Counted from the stretch's first letter, positions 45,498-57,720 are shown. The stretch is DNA of 64,000 nt from Chaetoderma sp. LZ-2023a (GCA_034401795.1 CM067373.1:36429443-36493442); one strand, 5' to 3'. Translations and numbers: made by a program. Notes: generated from the letters alone by a model not told the origin.

Positions 45498-46165
45498 GGC
45501 TAAAATTGTGAGTGGAGGTTCAAAACTCTTTCAGATCTGGACCAGACAAGAAAATTCTGACAAATTTGAGCTTTTCAAGGGAGATAACTCTAGCAAATAT
45601 GGGCGGATTTTGCCGAAACGAAATCATGACACTTCGTCCATTCCTAACACATCTGCTGAAACAAAATTGTGAGTGTAGGTTCAAAACTCTTCGAGATCCG
45701 CTACGGACAAGAAAATTTGACAAATTTTTGCTTTTCAGGGGAGATAACTCAGGGAAATATGGATGGAATTTGCCGAACTGAAATCATTGCACTTCGTCTA
45801 TCCCTAACACATCTGGTGAAAAAAAATTGTGAGTGTAGGTTCAAAACTCTTCGAGATCTGCTCCGGACAGGAAAATTTTGACAAATTTGAGCTTTTCAGG
45901 GGTGATAACTCGGGCAAATATGGTCAGAATATGCCAAAACGAAATCATTGGACTTTGTCTATCCCTAACACATCTGGTGAAAAAAATTGTGAGTGTAGGT
46001 TTAAAACTCTTCGAGATCTTCTCCAGACAAGAAAATTTTGACGAATTTTAGCCTTTCACGGGAGATAACATGGGGAAATATGGCTGGATTTTGTCAAAAC
46101 GAAATCATTGCACTTCGTCTGTCCCTAACACATATGCTGAAAAATAAATTGTGAGTGTAGGTTCA
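45498..46165 (+). repeat. R3 tandem array, about 160-bp units
   Basis: Four units start with GTGAGTGTAGGTTCAAAACT near 45507, 45669, 45828 and 45988, and a fifth is cut at 46165 by R1. Each holds CTTCGAGATCTGCTCCGGAC, GGGGAGATAACTC and AAATCATTGCACTTCGTCTA. Overlapping short plus-strand frames reflect the repeat and not a gene. Confidence 0.9.
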
Positions 46166-47170
46166 ACAAGAGGCCCAAGGGCCTGTGACGCTCACCTGCA
46201 ACATTAGCATTTGAAACATTGCATTTAAATTTATATGATTCTTTACATTAAACAAGATGGCCACCGGAAAAATTGACCAATCAAAATTATGAATGGAAGT
46301 TCTGGAGCCTATCGCCATAGAATACATCTAACCAAATTGGCTGACATATGTCAAGCAGCTATGGAGGAGTAGCATTTTGACCATTTCCGTTAAATCTTTC
46401 ACAAAATCTAAGATTTTCACCAAAGAAATTGACAAATCAAAATTCTGTATGGAAGTTCTAGAGCCCATCATGAAGGGATCCTTTCAGCTGAATTTGGTTG
46501 AAACCTCTGAATTGTAAGGAGAATAAGCAATTTGACGATTTCCGGTACATCTTTCATAAAATCTAAGATTTTCACGCAAAAAATTGATGAATTAAAATTC
46601 TGAATGAAAAGTACTGGAGCCCATCACCACAGGATCGTTTCAGCCGAATTTGGTTGAAATCGCTCAGAATGGTAAGAAGAAGCAATTTGACAATTTCCGG
46701 TACATTTTTCATAAAATCTAGGATTTTCATCCAAAAAATTTATGAATCAAAATTCTGAATGGAAGTTCTGGAGCCTACCACAATAGTGTCCTTTCAGGCA
46801 AATTTGGTTGAAATCGGTCAAAATGGTAAGGAGAAGCAATTTGAGAATTTCCGGTAAATTTTTAATAAAATTCTGAATGCAAGTTCTATAACCTATGACC
46901 ATAGGATCCTTTCAGCCAAATTTGATTGAAATCGGTCAAAAGGTTAAGAAGAAACAACTTAACAATTTCCAGTAAACTCAAAATAGATTTATGAATCAAA
47001 ATTCCAAATGGAAGTTCCGGATCCGAGCACAATAGCATCCTTTGACCAAAATTTAGTTACGATTCGGCTATTGGTTAAGGAGGAGTAGCGTTTTAAAGCA
47101 AAAGTTGACGGACGACGGATGGTCGCCACGGCATAAGCTCACTTGGCCTTTCAGACCAGGTGAGCTAAAA
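46166..47170. repeat. R1 repeat copy inserted in the R3 array (second)
   Basis: Starts CAAGAGGCCCAAGGGCCTGT and ends CACTTGGCCTTTCAGACCAG, then GTGAGCTAAAA. Five to six internal units. GACGGACGACGGATGG precedes the terminal palindrome. Confidence 0.88.
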
Positions 47171-47262
47171 ATCTTCGAGATCTGTTTAGGACAAGAAATC
47201 AGACGGACGGACAGCGAGCGTCATCACATAATACGACCCCGCTTACGTGGGCGTATAAGAAA
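47171..47262 (+). repeat. R3 array end with terminal hairpin
   Basis: CTTCGAGATCTG resumes the unit interrupted at 46165, followed by GACGGACGGACAGCGAGCG and an ATACG..CGTAT hairpin (47231-47256). Confidence 0.8.
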
Positions 47263-47528
47263 TCTATGGTGGGCCTAAATATGGTTGTCCTTTGGATCCA
47301 ATATCAAGGTTTCTTCTAAGGAAGACGAGAGTGCAGCTATCTTTATTGCAGACTTTGCTTATATGGTCGGTCCAATTTAGATTTTATGTGATCGCGATAG
47401 CGAGATATTTGTCAGAGTTGACCCGTGATGGAGCACACAGTGACCAGTCATATAAAGAATCATGCAGCTGTGAATAACATCCTACAAACTCTGCACTATG
47501 ACTTCTGCAGCTCTCTCAGGTGACACTC

Positions 47529-47884
47529 AACAATTAAAATTTGTCAACATTCAACTATTATAATCTGTGAACATTCAACTATTAGAATTTGTCGACGTTT
47601 AACTATTAGAATTTGTCAACGTTCAACTATTACAATTTGTCGACGTTCACCTATTAGAATTTGTCAACGTTCAACTATTATAATTTGTTGACGTTCAACT
47701 ATTAGAATTTGTCGACATTAAACTATTAGAATTTGTCAACATTCAACTATTAGAATTTGTCAACATTCAACTATTAGAATTTGTCGACGTTCAACTATTA
47801 GAATTGGTCAACATTCAACTATTAGAATTTGTCGACGTTCAACTATTAGAATTTGTCGACGTTTAACTATTGCAATTTATCGAG
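47529..47884 (+). repeat. 24-bp minisatellite, about 15 units
   Basis: Unit ATTAGAATTTGTC(G/A)AC plus (G/A)TTCAACT, with GTCGAC and GTCAAC variants interspersed. It ends immediately before the RT fragment. Confidence 0.97.
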
Positions 47885-47897
47885 GACATACCATAAA

Positions 47898-48140
47898 ACA
47901 TGGACACTGGCAAGCTGACTGACTGTGTAATTATGGATCTGTCTACAACATTTGTTACGGTTAATCATAGCATCTTACTTCACAACCCAGACCATTATGG
48001 CATTCGTGACAGAACAAATCAGTGGATAAGCAGGTTCCTATCAGGCCCGTCAGTGTGCCGATTGCCAGACCAGTCATGCAGATTCATTTCTCAGCCAACT
48101 TTGGAATGGCTACATGGAATCACGTCAAATGCGACGCTCT
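47898..48140 (+). pseudogene. LINE reverse transcriptase fragment (block A region)
   Basis: The frame from ATG 47900 reads DCVIMDLSTTFVTVNHSILL followed by HNPDHYGIRDRTNQWISRFL and SGPS. This matches the LINE RT block A pattern DFSKAFDxVNHxxLL..GI..WIxSFL, with the catalytic aspartate of AFD replaced (FVT). The next block (GVPQGSVLGP in relatives) is reduced to GITSNATL before the stop. About 80 residues, dead. Confidence 0.75.
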
Positions 48141-48353
48141 GATATGGTGTGAAAATACAGCATATGGGATTGCGATTTGGTGAAATATTCAAAAGTTATC
48201 TCTAATAAACACACAGAAAATCTAGTTTTCAGAACATAACTTTTACAAAGCCTGCTAGATGCACATATACCATAAGATTTGCAACTGTAGGTAGAAATAT
48301 TTTAGACATATAAAACAACATGAACTACTCAAGAAATTAATAGCAGGAATTAA

Positions 48354-49996
48354 AAAGAGGCCCAAGGGCCTGTGCCGCTCACCTGGACAATTAGTATTTG
48401 AACCATTTGCATTTAAATAAACATGATGGATAATTTCCGGAAAATCAAAGATGACTGCCAAAGAAATTAACCAATCAAAATTCTCATTTTATTTCCTGAA
48501 GCGTATCATCATAGGATTATTCCACCCAAGCTTGGTTTAAATCTAGTCATTGATTAAATAATCACTAGTTGAATTTAAACTCTGCTGGAACATTTCTGGA
48601 AAATGCAAGATCCCTGCCTAAAAAATAGACCAATCAAAATTCTCATTATAATGCTTGAGGTTAATTACAATTGCAACATTCCACCCAAGTTTCATTGAAA
48701 TCGGGGCATTGATTAAGGAAGAGTAGCGTTTTAAAGGATTTCTGGAAAATCCAAGATGGTCACCAGAAAATTGACCAACCAAAATTCTGCATACAAGTTC
48801 TGAAGCCTAGTCCCATAGGGGCTTTCCAAGTTGAAATCCACCAAGCCGTTAATGAGTAGCGTTTTGACAATTTGCTGCAAATTTTTCATAAAATCTAAGG
48901 TTTTCATACAAAAAATGACACATTAAAATTCTGTATACAAGTTGACAAGCCTACCCACATAGTGTATATGTATACCTGTCAAATTAAGTTGAAATCCGAC
49001 AAGCGGTTAATGAAGAGCAGCGTTTTGAACATTTCTTGTAAATTTTTTCATAAAATCTAAGATTTTCACCCAAAAAATTGATCGATCAAATTCTGAATAC
49101 ATGTTCTGGAGTCGACCATGATAGGGTCCCTCTATCCAAATTTGGTTGAAATATGTCAAGCAGCTAAGGAGTGGTTACTAAAAAGCATTTTGACCATTTC
49201 CGGTAGATTTGTCATAAAATCTCAGATTTTCACCCAAGTAATTGATCAATCAAAATTCTGAATAGAATTTCTAGAGCCTACTACCATAGAAGCTAAGGAG
49301 GAGTAGCATTTTGACTATTTCCGGTAGATTTTTCATAAAAATCTAAGACTTTAACTAAAAAAATTGATCAATCAAAATTCTTAAAAAAGCGCTAGAGCCT
49401 ACCACCATAGAATCCATCTAGACAAATTTGGTTGAAATATGTACTGCAGCCTAAGTAGTATTTTTACCATTTCCTGTAGATTTTTAATAAAATCTAAGAT
49501 TTTCACCCAAAAGATTTATCAATCAAAATTCGGAAAAAAGCTAGAGAGCCTACCACCATAGAATCCATCTAGACAAATTTGGTTGAAATATATCAAGCAG
49601 CTAAGTAGTAGGATTTTTACCATTTCCGGTAGCTTTTTAATAAAATCTAAGATAAGATTTATCAATCAAAATAGAAGTTCTATAACCTACCACCATAGAA
49701 TGCGTCTAGTTAAATTTGGTTGAAATATGTCAAGTAGCTAAGGAGTAGCAGTTTGACCATTTCCGACAAATTTTTCATAAAATCTAAAAACACACAAACA
49801 CCCGACCACCACCCCCAAGATGGAAAAATCAAGATTCTGAAAAAACATCTGGAGGGTATCAGCATAGGATCCTTCCAGGTCAATTTGGTTAAATCAGTCA
49901 AACCATTAAGAAGAAGCGATTTGACAGATGGACGGACAACGGATTGACGTTGGATGGCCACCATGGCATAAGCTCACTAAGGCCAAGTGAGCTAAA
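48354..49996. repeat. R1 repeat, longest copy
   Basis: Starts AAGAGGCCCAAGGGCCTGTG, followed by CCGCTCACCTGG; about ten internal units; ends ATAAGCTCACTAAGGCCAAG, then TGAGCTAAAA. The unit count differs from the other copies (roughly 4, 6, 7 and 10), so length varies by unit gain and loss. Confidence 0.88.
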
Positions 49997-50992
49997 AATA
50001 GAACGAATAGGACAAGCAAGGTGACAGAAGAAATGGTAGAATGATATAAAAATTGGCTTGGACATTATTAGTGTATGATTACTGGCGATGAAGAGAACTG
50101 AATATTGAATGCACATCGAAGACATATATGGAGGATTGGCGACTCCTTATCAGCTAGAAGTATGTAGAAATTACAGCAGAGATAGAATTGTCTATGGTAC
50201 AGGAGACGGCTTTTGGACATGATGTACTCATATACAATGTTTTGTGAAAACAAGTGGATGAGTTGAAATCATAGCTCTGACCTAAGATTTTTTCATTTTG
50301 ATGTTTGATGTCTGGTGAAAGGTAAGTTTATGCAAGGATGGTGATGACACTTGTGGAATTATGACCCACCAGCCCAGACAAAATGATGATTGGGTGTCAT
50401 GTAGGCAGGTACTAGTGATGTGCTTAATCAAGGGAGGGGGGGGGGGATGTGTATAAAGTGAACTTATTACAAACTGATCATTTCAAACTTGGCTATTTGA
50501 GATATATAGAATGATCAATGAATAAAGCGAGTTTAGTGTTTTGTACAAGTTTATTTCATTGTACATATGGTTTATGTGTGCTACATTGCACGTTATACAA
50601 TGACGGTTATGGCAATGCAGTAGTAGTACATAATAACAGAATGTCCAGTTATTTGCCCAGCTTTACTACAATATTTAATTGTCTGACCGCCGCAAGCCAC
50701 CAAACGTTAATTTCAATGGCAATAGCTCTGGACCGGCTGAATATTTTGACAACAATTTGACTGAAATTCATCGGTGGCTTAGCCACCAACAACTTTCAAT
50801 CAAATTGTTTTCAAAATATTTAGCATATCCACAGTTAATTGCCATAAAAATGCAGTCTGCAGAAACCCAGCAGGCAGACGTTTAAGCAATTAACAGAGCA
50901 ATAATATACACATTTTTTATGCGCTATACAGTGTGTCTACAAAATGATGACAAAATGTGTCAATATGTTCATAAACGGATACTTTTAAAAAG

Positions 50993-51035
<43 letters not shown>

Positions 51036-52238
51036 TAATAATAATATTAGATATGATATATAAAACTTGTCAAATTTAAGCACACACTGACAGCCAAAAC
51101 AACAAACCGACAAAGAAGGCAGATCACAGGCTGTGCTTCAAAACTACGGACATTTATATCAACCCATTTCATTCTGTATTCTTATAAACCTGATATGACC
51201 AAACAATTTGACCGAGGCGGGCAATGCCTTCTCTATATTAAGTAAGAAGTATTATTTACTAAACACAGAATGAAATGTGTTAATGGCATCTGGTATTATT
51301 TTAATGAATGCTATGCATTGCTAGCTTTTAAGGGCACACAAAGGCCACATATATAAGCACTCAAATTTGATATAATTGCTTGTAATAAAAACATTCCAAG
51401 TGTGCAGTACAGATTCAACATTGATCAGTACTCATCGACTTTATGAAGGAAAGATCTACAGCTCATAATATGCAGACCAAGAAAATGATTTTATCCATTC
51501 ATTCATTCATCTCCTTGTTATTAACTGCAGACTATATTTTCCATGGGGTTTAACTCTAGATATGCTACATATTATGAAAACAATTTGATTGAAAGTTGTT
51601 GGTAGCTAAGCCACCAACAACATTCAGTCAAATTGTTTTCAAAATATTCAGCGGGTCCAGAGTTATTACCCATAAAACTATTGTCTGGTTGCTTGCAGCA
51701 GTCATACAATTACAACCAGGGTGACACACTAAAGTTGCAACCTAAGTAACATTGTCAGAAATACTAAAAATTTTACTGACAGAACAGGTAGAAATTAAAA
51801 ATTTCGATATCAATTTCATGATAAATTACTGGCTACATTAAGCCATTAACCGAGTTATCATAAATTAACAAAATCTTATCTTCTAACAGGTCGCAAAATA
51901 TTAACAAAATCTGTGAATCCTAGAAGGAAAACTTATCTCTATGAGGAGAAAGCAGCTGGCAGTTCTGTGACATTTCAATCTATAGTGAATATATACTAGA
52001 GATCTAATGGACACATGTATGAAGCTTTATTAATATGAAGCTATGTTAATAACTTCACAATTCAGGTGTTGTCTACACTTGTTATTGTCTACACGCATCC
52101 TATAGCAAACCATTTCTAACTGTGCCCCGCCCACCTCCGGGTAACTCCGCCCACATTATATGCATGCTGTAATCGATTTGAAACTCTGAAAACCTGAATT
52201 GCCAGTATCTAAACTTCAAGGTTCACTTAAATGGTAAA
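49997..52238. other. Unassigned region with two F2 foldbacks and an (AAT)n tract
   Basis: F2 hairpins at 50735-50830 and 51570-51660 (AATTTGATTGAAAGTTGTTG, GTAGCTAAGCCACCAACAAC) and a (TAA)n tract at 50994-51035. No coding evidence. Confidence 0.55.
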
Positions 52239-53742
52239 CAAGAGCTCCGCAAACGGTGCATAATACCCCGCCATGACTCCAAGCCAATGAAAGAGCTTTC
52301 AGAAAATATTTATTTCTTCCTCAGCCCCATCAGACCAGTCATCCTTATGAAGTGTCAAAGCGATCCGTTACACGGTCAAGGAGGTATCGTCCGGAGACCA
52401 ATTTTCAAGATGGCTGCCGCTAACTGGCGGCCATATTAGATTTCGGATTATCGTAAATTTCGATAAGTTTCTTCACCAGACATATTCCAATGACCATAAG
52501 AAGTGATCCAATAAATGAAATCCAGAAACCAACTTTCAAGATGGCAGCCGATGGCTGGCTGCCATCTTGGAATTCGGATCATCGTCAATTTTGATAGGTA
52601 TCTTCTCCACACCTAGTCCAACCACCCTATGCAATTTCAAAGGGATCCGATAAACGGTAACGGAGTTATCATTTGGAAACCAATTTTCGAGATAGACACC
52701 GGTGGCTGGCGTCCATATTGGATTTCGGATCATTGTCGATTTCGATAGGTTTCTTCCTCAGACCTAGTCTAACCAGTCTATGAAGGTTCAAAGCAATCGA
52801 TAAACGGTAACAGAGTTATCATCTGGAAACCAATTTTCAAGATGGCCACCAGTGGCTGGTGGCCATTTTGGATCTCGGATCATTGTCAATCTCGATAGGT
52901 TTCTTCTCTAGAGGTAGTCCAACCAGCCTATGAAGTTTCAAAGCAATCCGAAAAACGATAACAGAGTTATCATCCAGAAAGCAATTTTCAAGATGGCCAC
53001 CGGTCGCTGGTGGCCATCATGGATTTCGGATCATTGTCAATTTCGATTGGTTTCTTCCCCAGACCTATTCTAACCACTCTATGAAGTTTCAAAGCGATCC
53101 GATAAACGGTAACGGAGTTATCATCCGGAAACCAATTTTCAAGATGGGCGCCTGTGGTCGGTGGCCATCTTGGATTTCGGATCAGCATCGATTTCAATAG
53201 GTTTCTTCCTTCCGCAGACTTAGTCCAACCATTCTATGAAGTTTCAAAGCGATCCGATAAACGGTAACGGAGTTATAATCCAGAAACCATTTTCAAGATG
53301 GCTACCGGTCATCTTGGATTTCTGATCGTTGTCAATTTCGATAGGTTTCTTCCCCAGTCCTGGTCCAACCACTCCATGGCGTTTCAATGCGATCTGACAA
53401 ACGGTAACTGAGTTATCATCCACAAACCAATTTTCAAGATGGCCGCCGGTGGCTGGCGGCCATCTTGGATTTCGGATCATCGTCGATTTCGATAGGTTTC
53501 TTCCCCAGTCCTGGTCCCACCACCCTATGAAGTTTCAATGCGATCCGACAAACGGTAATGGAGTTATCATCCGGAAACCAATTTCCAAGATGGCTGCCAG
53601 TGGCTGGCGGCCATCTTGGATTTCGGATCATCGTCAATTTCGATAGGTTTCTTCCCCAGGCCTAGTCCCACCACCCTATGAAGTTTCAATGGACGGACGG
53701 CGCCATTACATAATAACCCGCCAAATTTTTTGGCGAGGTTTA
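52239..53742. repeat. R2 repeat: nine units of about 150 bp with conserved ends
   Basis: Starts CAAGAGCTCCGC..GGTGCATAATACCCCGCC. Units begin with CAATTTTCAAGATGGC at about 52400, 52531, 52681, 52831, 52982, 53133, 53288, 53428 and 53579, and each carries GGCTGGCGGCCATCTTGGAT, TTTCGATAGGTTTCTTCC and AAACGGTAACGGAGTTATCA. In many units AAGATGGC..GCCATCTT forms a hairpin. It ends GGACGGACGGCGCCATTACA, TAATAACC, then the palindrome CGCCAAATTTTTTGGCG (53719-53735). Minus-strand frames here are repeat artefacts. Confidence 0.93.
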
Positions 53743-53964
53743 GAAAGTATTACAGATACCAGTAAGCTGTTGAATACTTAATTTGACCATTACCACTTTT
53801 CATGACAGACCTACGTACGTCATTTTGATTGTGACTTCAGCTAACAAGTAATGTATTTGAACATGATGATTACTTAAGACACCTGTAGATATAGTGCTCA
53901 TTCATCTAGCTGAGCTTTATTATTCCTTTAAATCAATTCTTCACTGCCTCAATGATTCTCACGT

Positions 53965-54195
53965 TTTAACCCTTTAATGGCTAAATTTGTTAAGCAAAAT
54001 TAAAATATTTGCTTATTGAATGTCCATTTGAAGGCCAATATAAGACTTTTCAAATTACATATGGAATGACTAGCTCACTTATCGAGCAAGTCATTCCAGT
54101 GGTAAATTTTCAAAATCTCCTCTCTTGGCCTGCAAGTATACATTCATCAAGTCCACTACAGACTGGTTTTGGCCGGCTTCGCCATGAAAGGATTA
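53965..54195. repeat. F1 foldback MITE copy
   Basis: TTTAACCCTTTAATGGC at the left end, GGAATGACTAGCTCACTTAT.. / GAGCAAGTCATTCCAGTGGT at the centre, AAAGGATTAA at the right end. Arm sequences AATGTCCATTTGAAGGCCAA and TTGGCCTGCAAGTATACATT pair imperfectly. Confidence 0.8.
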
Positions 54196-54249
54196 ACGAG
54201 GGTATTCTCACCATTCTACATCTCGATTGTGATGGAACAATGCAGCTAA

Positions 54250-55985
54250 TTAACAGTTCTTAATGCCCGTCAACATTTCCATATATCAGTCATCCCCAAC
54301 ACCATAGCTATGTCCAGACTTGTAGATTTCAACTCTTGATTACCATCTTTAAGTTATTCCCATGATTAAACTAGTCCCCTGTATCGATCATTTCCATATT
54401 CCCACCCTTCAAACTATGCCAACACTAAAATTACTCACAGAAATGTTTGCGCATCATTTTGTATGTATAATTACTGTATTCTGCGGCTGTAGTGGTAGAA
54501 ACATCTTACAGCTGCTACATTTCTATATACCAGTCACCCCCAACACCGTAGCTATGTCCAGACTTGTACAGTTGCAATCTGGCCATCACTTTTGCCCACT
54601 ATGTCTTGTTCTCAGCCAAAATCCTTAGCTTTCTCAGGTCCATTCTTGACTTGAGTGTACCGAGTTCTGCTTTCTTGAGGTAACCTTGTAGCACGCTTAG
54701 CAGATTTATGCAATGACGTCCTATCCTAGTTTTGTATTTACTGACTCCCAGTAGGATGAATTCCAATACTGTCTGTGCAGGTGTCTCTTCTGACATCCTT
54801 AGCACATGGCCTAATATGGACCATCTTTGCTGGGCGACTTTTACAGACAACGGCGACGTATTACACATCTTGTATAGTCCATCATTGGAAATTATGCTGT
54901 CTGGTCATCAGTGTCCAGTGATGGTGCGTAGATGTTTGCGGGTGCAGGCATCAAGTTTGTCTAGAGCTGCCTTTGTAGCTGCCCAGCTGTTACAGTTATA
55001 CAACACCAAGGATACGCAGGTTGCATTATATAAACCTAATCTTTTTATCGGTTGCATTGTATAAACGTAGTTTTTTTATCAAGGGCATCTTTGATCTACG
55101 AATCTCTATATCTTCCAGAATGACTGGAAAGCTATGTTCCCCATGATGCAGCACGCAGCAATGTCAGCAGTACTGCAAAGCAGTGCGCCCAGGAAAGCTA
55201 TGTTCCCCATGATGCAGCACGCAGCAATGTCAGCAGTACTGCAAAGCAGTGCGCCCAGGAAAGCTATGTTCCCCATGATGCAGCACGCAGCAGTACTGCA
55301 AAGCAGTGCGCCCAGGAAAGCTATGTTCCCCATGATGCAGCACGCAGCAATGTCAGCAGTACTGCAAAGCAGTGAGCATAGGAAAGCTATGTTCCCCATG
55401 ATGCAGCACGCAGCAATGTCAGCAGTACTGCAAAGCAGTGAGCATAGGATTTTACTTTTCCTACATGGTTCGCCGCCACGAAGTGGATTGTCATTTTCTT
55501 TAGTTTCATGCTTTGTAGATAGGTATATGTGGGTGACCTCTGTTTTGGATTCATTCATTAAGAGATTCTCAATTTTTAGTTTGCTTGCAGCCATTGGGAG
55601 AAGTTCGCCAAGGGGTTTCCTTTCCTGGTCTATGAAGTCCACATCATCGGCATATTCCATATCTAGCGGCATACCCAGTATTGATACTGGGGTGTTTGGT
55701 CTTGTGGAACTTTCCCGCACGGATTCCAATGCAGCAGCAAGGTAACAGGTGAAAAGCACAGGCGATAGACCATCTCCCTGTGGGGAGCCGATTTATGTCT
55801 CAACCTCTACAGACTTCACTGACTTGACTCGTACTCTCAGCTTGGTGTCTGCAAGCAGTAGTCTCACTAGTCGCAGCTCATCTTCATTGTAACTGGCGTG
55901 GCATAGTACATCTAGGATCTTTGAGCGTTTAATTGTGTCGAAGGCTTGTGACATGTCAATGCCCATCGTGTGAAAATCCCAGTGT
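54250..55985 (-). pseudogene. LINE ORF2 with RT blocks A, B and C and C-terminal region
   Basis: The minus strand from 55985 reads MGIDMSQAFDTIKRSKIL (block A), an in-frame TAA at 55793-55795, GSPQGDGLSPVLFTCYLAAA (block B), GMPLDMEYADDVDFI (block C with an intact YADD), NESKTEVTHIYLS, then a tandem 22-residue expansion, a frameshift, SWAATKAALDKLDACTRKHL followed by RTITGH*, and RWSILGHVLRMSEETP (54.8 kb) to about 54600. The order and motifs are those of a LINE reverse transcriptase, which primes cDNA at the target site. It is inactive (stop, frameshifts, missing endonuclease). The 3' side, 54250-54590, holds two direct copies of a stretch with CCAACACC(A/G)TAGCTATGTC. Confidence 0.85.
55127..55447 (-). 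repeat. In-frame tandem expansion within the RT (66-bp unit)
   Basis: Units start at 55127, 55193, 55259, 55316 and 55382, lengths 66, 66, 57, 66 and 66 bp, the third lacking 9 bp. All lengths are multiples of three. On the minus strand each reads as CSLLCSTADIAACCIMGNIA plus FL, a duplication of the conserved LGSL..DI..R...A segment that follows block C in LINE RTs. Four units are near identical, so the expansion is recent relative to the decay of the element. Confidence 0.9.
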
Positions 55986-55994
55986 TTTTGTAAT

Positions 55995-56026
55995 ATAAAC
56001 TGACCATCTTGTATTGGTCAGTTTAT
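55995..56026. repeat. Perfect 12-bp-stem hairpin
   Basis: ATAAACTGACCA, eight-base loop, TGGTCAGTTTAT. It lies just outside the LINE block A region and may be the end of a foldback element. AT-rich sequence follows. Confidence 0.8.
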
Positions 56027-56244
56027 AGTAAGGTAATTTAAGGCTTAGGATATAATAGCAGGTAGCATGATTACTGGTCATGTAAAAAAATTTCCAACCA
56101 ACTACTTCCAGGCGACTATTCCCAAGCACATTCAACTAGCGTGACTATCCAGCAATCAATCGAATGTTCAGAGTATCTATTCCGAAAAAGATGCATTCGA
56201 CTGCAGTTAATTACAGTTCGCAAGGTGAACTTTGCCAGTTATAT

Positions 56245-57070
56245 GCTTTAACTCTGTCAAGCCAACCAACACCAGCCTCTGCAGTGGGCTTGAGGAATGC
56301 CCATTTGCAAGATAAGAGAAGCCTATTTCAAAATCCTTACCATTGGAATGAGTGGCTCGATAACTAAGCCAGTCATTCCAGTGTTAAATTTTTTTAAATA
56401 GTCTTCTCTTGGCCTACAAATGCCTCATGGCCATTAATAGTGAAAATCGGTCAGGAAAATTAAAAATAGTGCGCATTAAATGTGGCTAAGTAGTAATAAT
56501 TCTATCCGAAACAATGATTTTAAGGTGACAGTCCTGCAAGCCAACCTTGTCCATGTGAGGTATGATACATAACATAGAGCACTAATTAAGGTGCAAGTAA
56601 GTTGGCAATTGTACACATAGTAAAGACATGTTGCAATACTGATAACTTTTGGATATTCAATGGGAATAAATCTACCATCCGTGAATCACTTCTCAGTAGA
56701 ATAAATACTTAATAGGTTGTAAATTTAATTCTGTAAATGAATATTATATTCTGGTTTGATAGCTATTGTATCGAGCTTACTGGGAAATAAACATTACTTT
56801 AACTATGCAGACATATTCATAGTCAGAACTTGCTGAGCACTTTACTGGACAAGAGTGGTCAAGAAAATCAGCATATCGCATTTAGCCATTTGCAGGCCAA
56901 GTGAATACTATTTTTTTTAATTTACCACTCGAATAACTGGCTCGATTATCGAGCCAGTCATTCCAGTGATAAAATTGTAAAAATATTCTTTTCTAGGAAA
57001 TTAAACAGACATTCAACAAGGCCACTATAAAGGTCGGCTTTGGCCAATTTGACCATAAAAGTGATAGACA
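56245..57070. repeat. Two F1 foldback copies
   Basis: Copies at 56245-56440 (GGAATGAGTGGCTCGATAAC / CTAAGCCAGTCATTCC) and 56870-57065 (ATAACTGGCTCGATTATCGA / GCCAGTCATTCCAGTG). The interval holds unassigned AT-rich DNA. Confidence 0.78.
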
Positions 57071-57720
57071 AGCACCTTATGAAGCACTAAGGAGCGGTCT
57101 CTTAACACAGGTCACTTAGCCACAATGTCTTAAAGAACCCGCAATCAATGGACCTAAAATGGAGGTGGTCTATGGAAGAGCAGGTTTCACTGTATACTCC
57201 ATACACATAGCATGCAAACATGCACGCACACACACACACACACACACACACAAGCATGTATAAATATAAAAATAATTTCTAGTATGCAACATTAAGCGTA
57301 GCACTAGAAAACCTCCGCTCTATAGGAGAAATTGCAGCACACGAGCTTCCATAGGCTATACATACACTACATTATACACATATATACGGTCTAAGCAACG
57401 ACGAGTGGCTTTAAGTTAAATAATCATTTACATATACAATATGATAGAAAATAGAAGTCTACAAATTAAATTACAACTGATGACGTATACAATAGGATTA
57501 TTATCTATCAATAAGTATTCTGGCTAACGTAATAAGATATTTACTAATGATGAATATAGTTGTGGCAGCGGTGGGGATATAGGGGGGGGGGGGGGGGGGG
57601 TTTAAAGGTGTACAGTTAATAGCACCAACAGATTATCATAAGTATGACTCATGCATAATGAAAGCCCAAACTTAGTTCACATCATACGCACTACGCTACC
57701 CTTAACAGACCAAAAACGAC
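57071..57720. other. Unassigned; (CA)n and poly-G tracts
   Basis: GGTGGTCTATGGAAGAGCAG near 57161 is an inverse relative of the 48-bp repeat at the window end. (CA)n at 57227-57252. A G run of 19 bases at 57582-57600. Confidence 0.6.

Noticed and set aside
45097-46041. Overlapping frames repeating SVGSKLFEI and ECRFKTLRDLL
   Set aside because: Translations of R3 units; no evidence of coding constraint.
52536-53646. Several 60-80 codon frames repeating RNPRWPPATG and LENWFPDDNS
   Set aside because: Translations of the R2 tandem units; stops and frame changes between units and no conserved start.
55134-55745. Plus-strand 203-codon frame with MFPMMQHAAMSAVLQSS repeats
   Set aside because: Opposite-strand shadow of the expanded LINE RT; the minus strand carries YADD and the other RT blocks.
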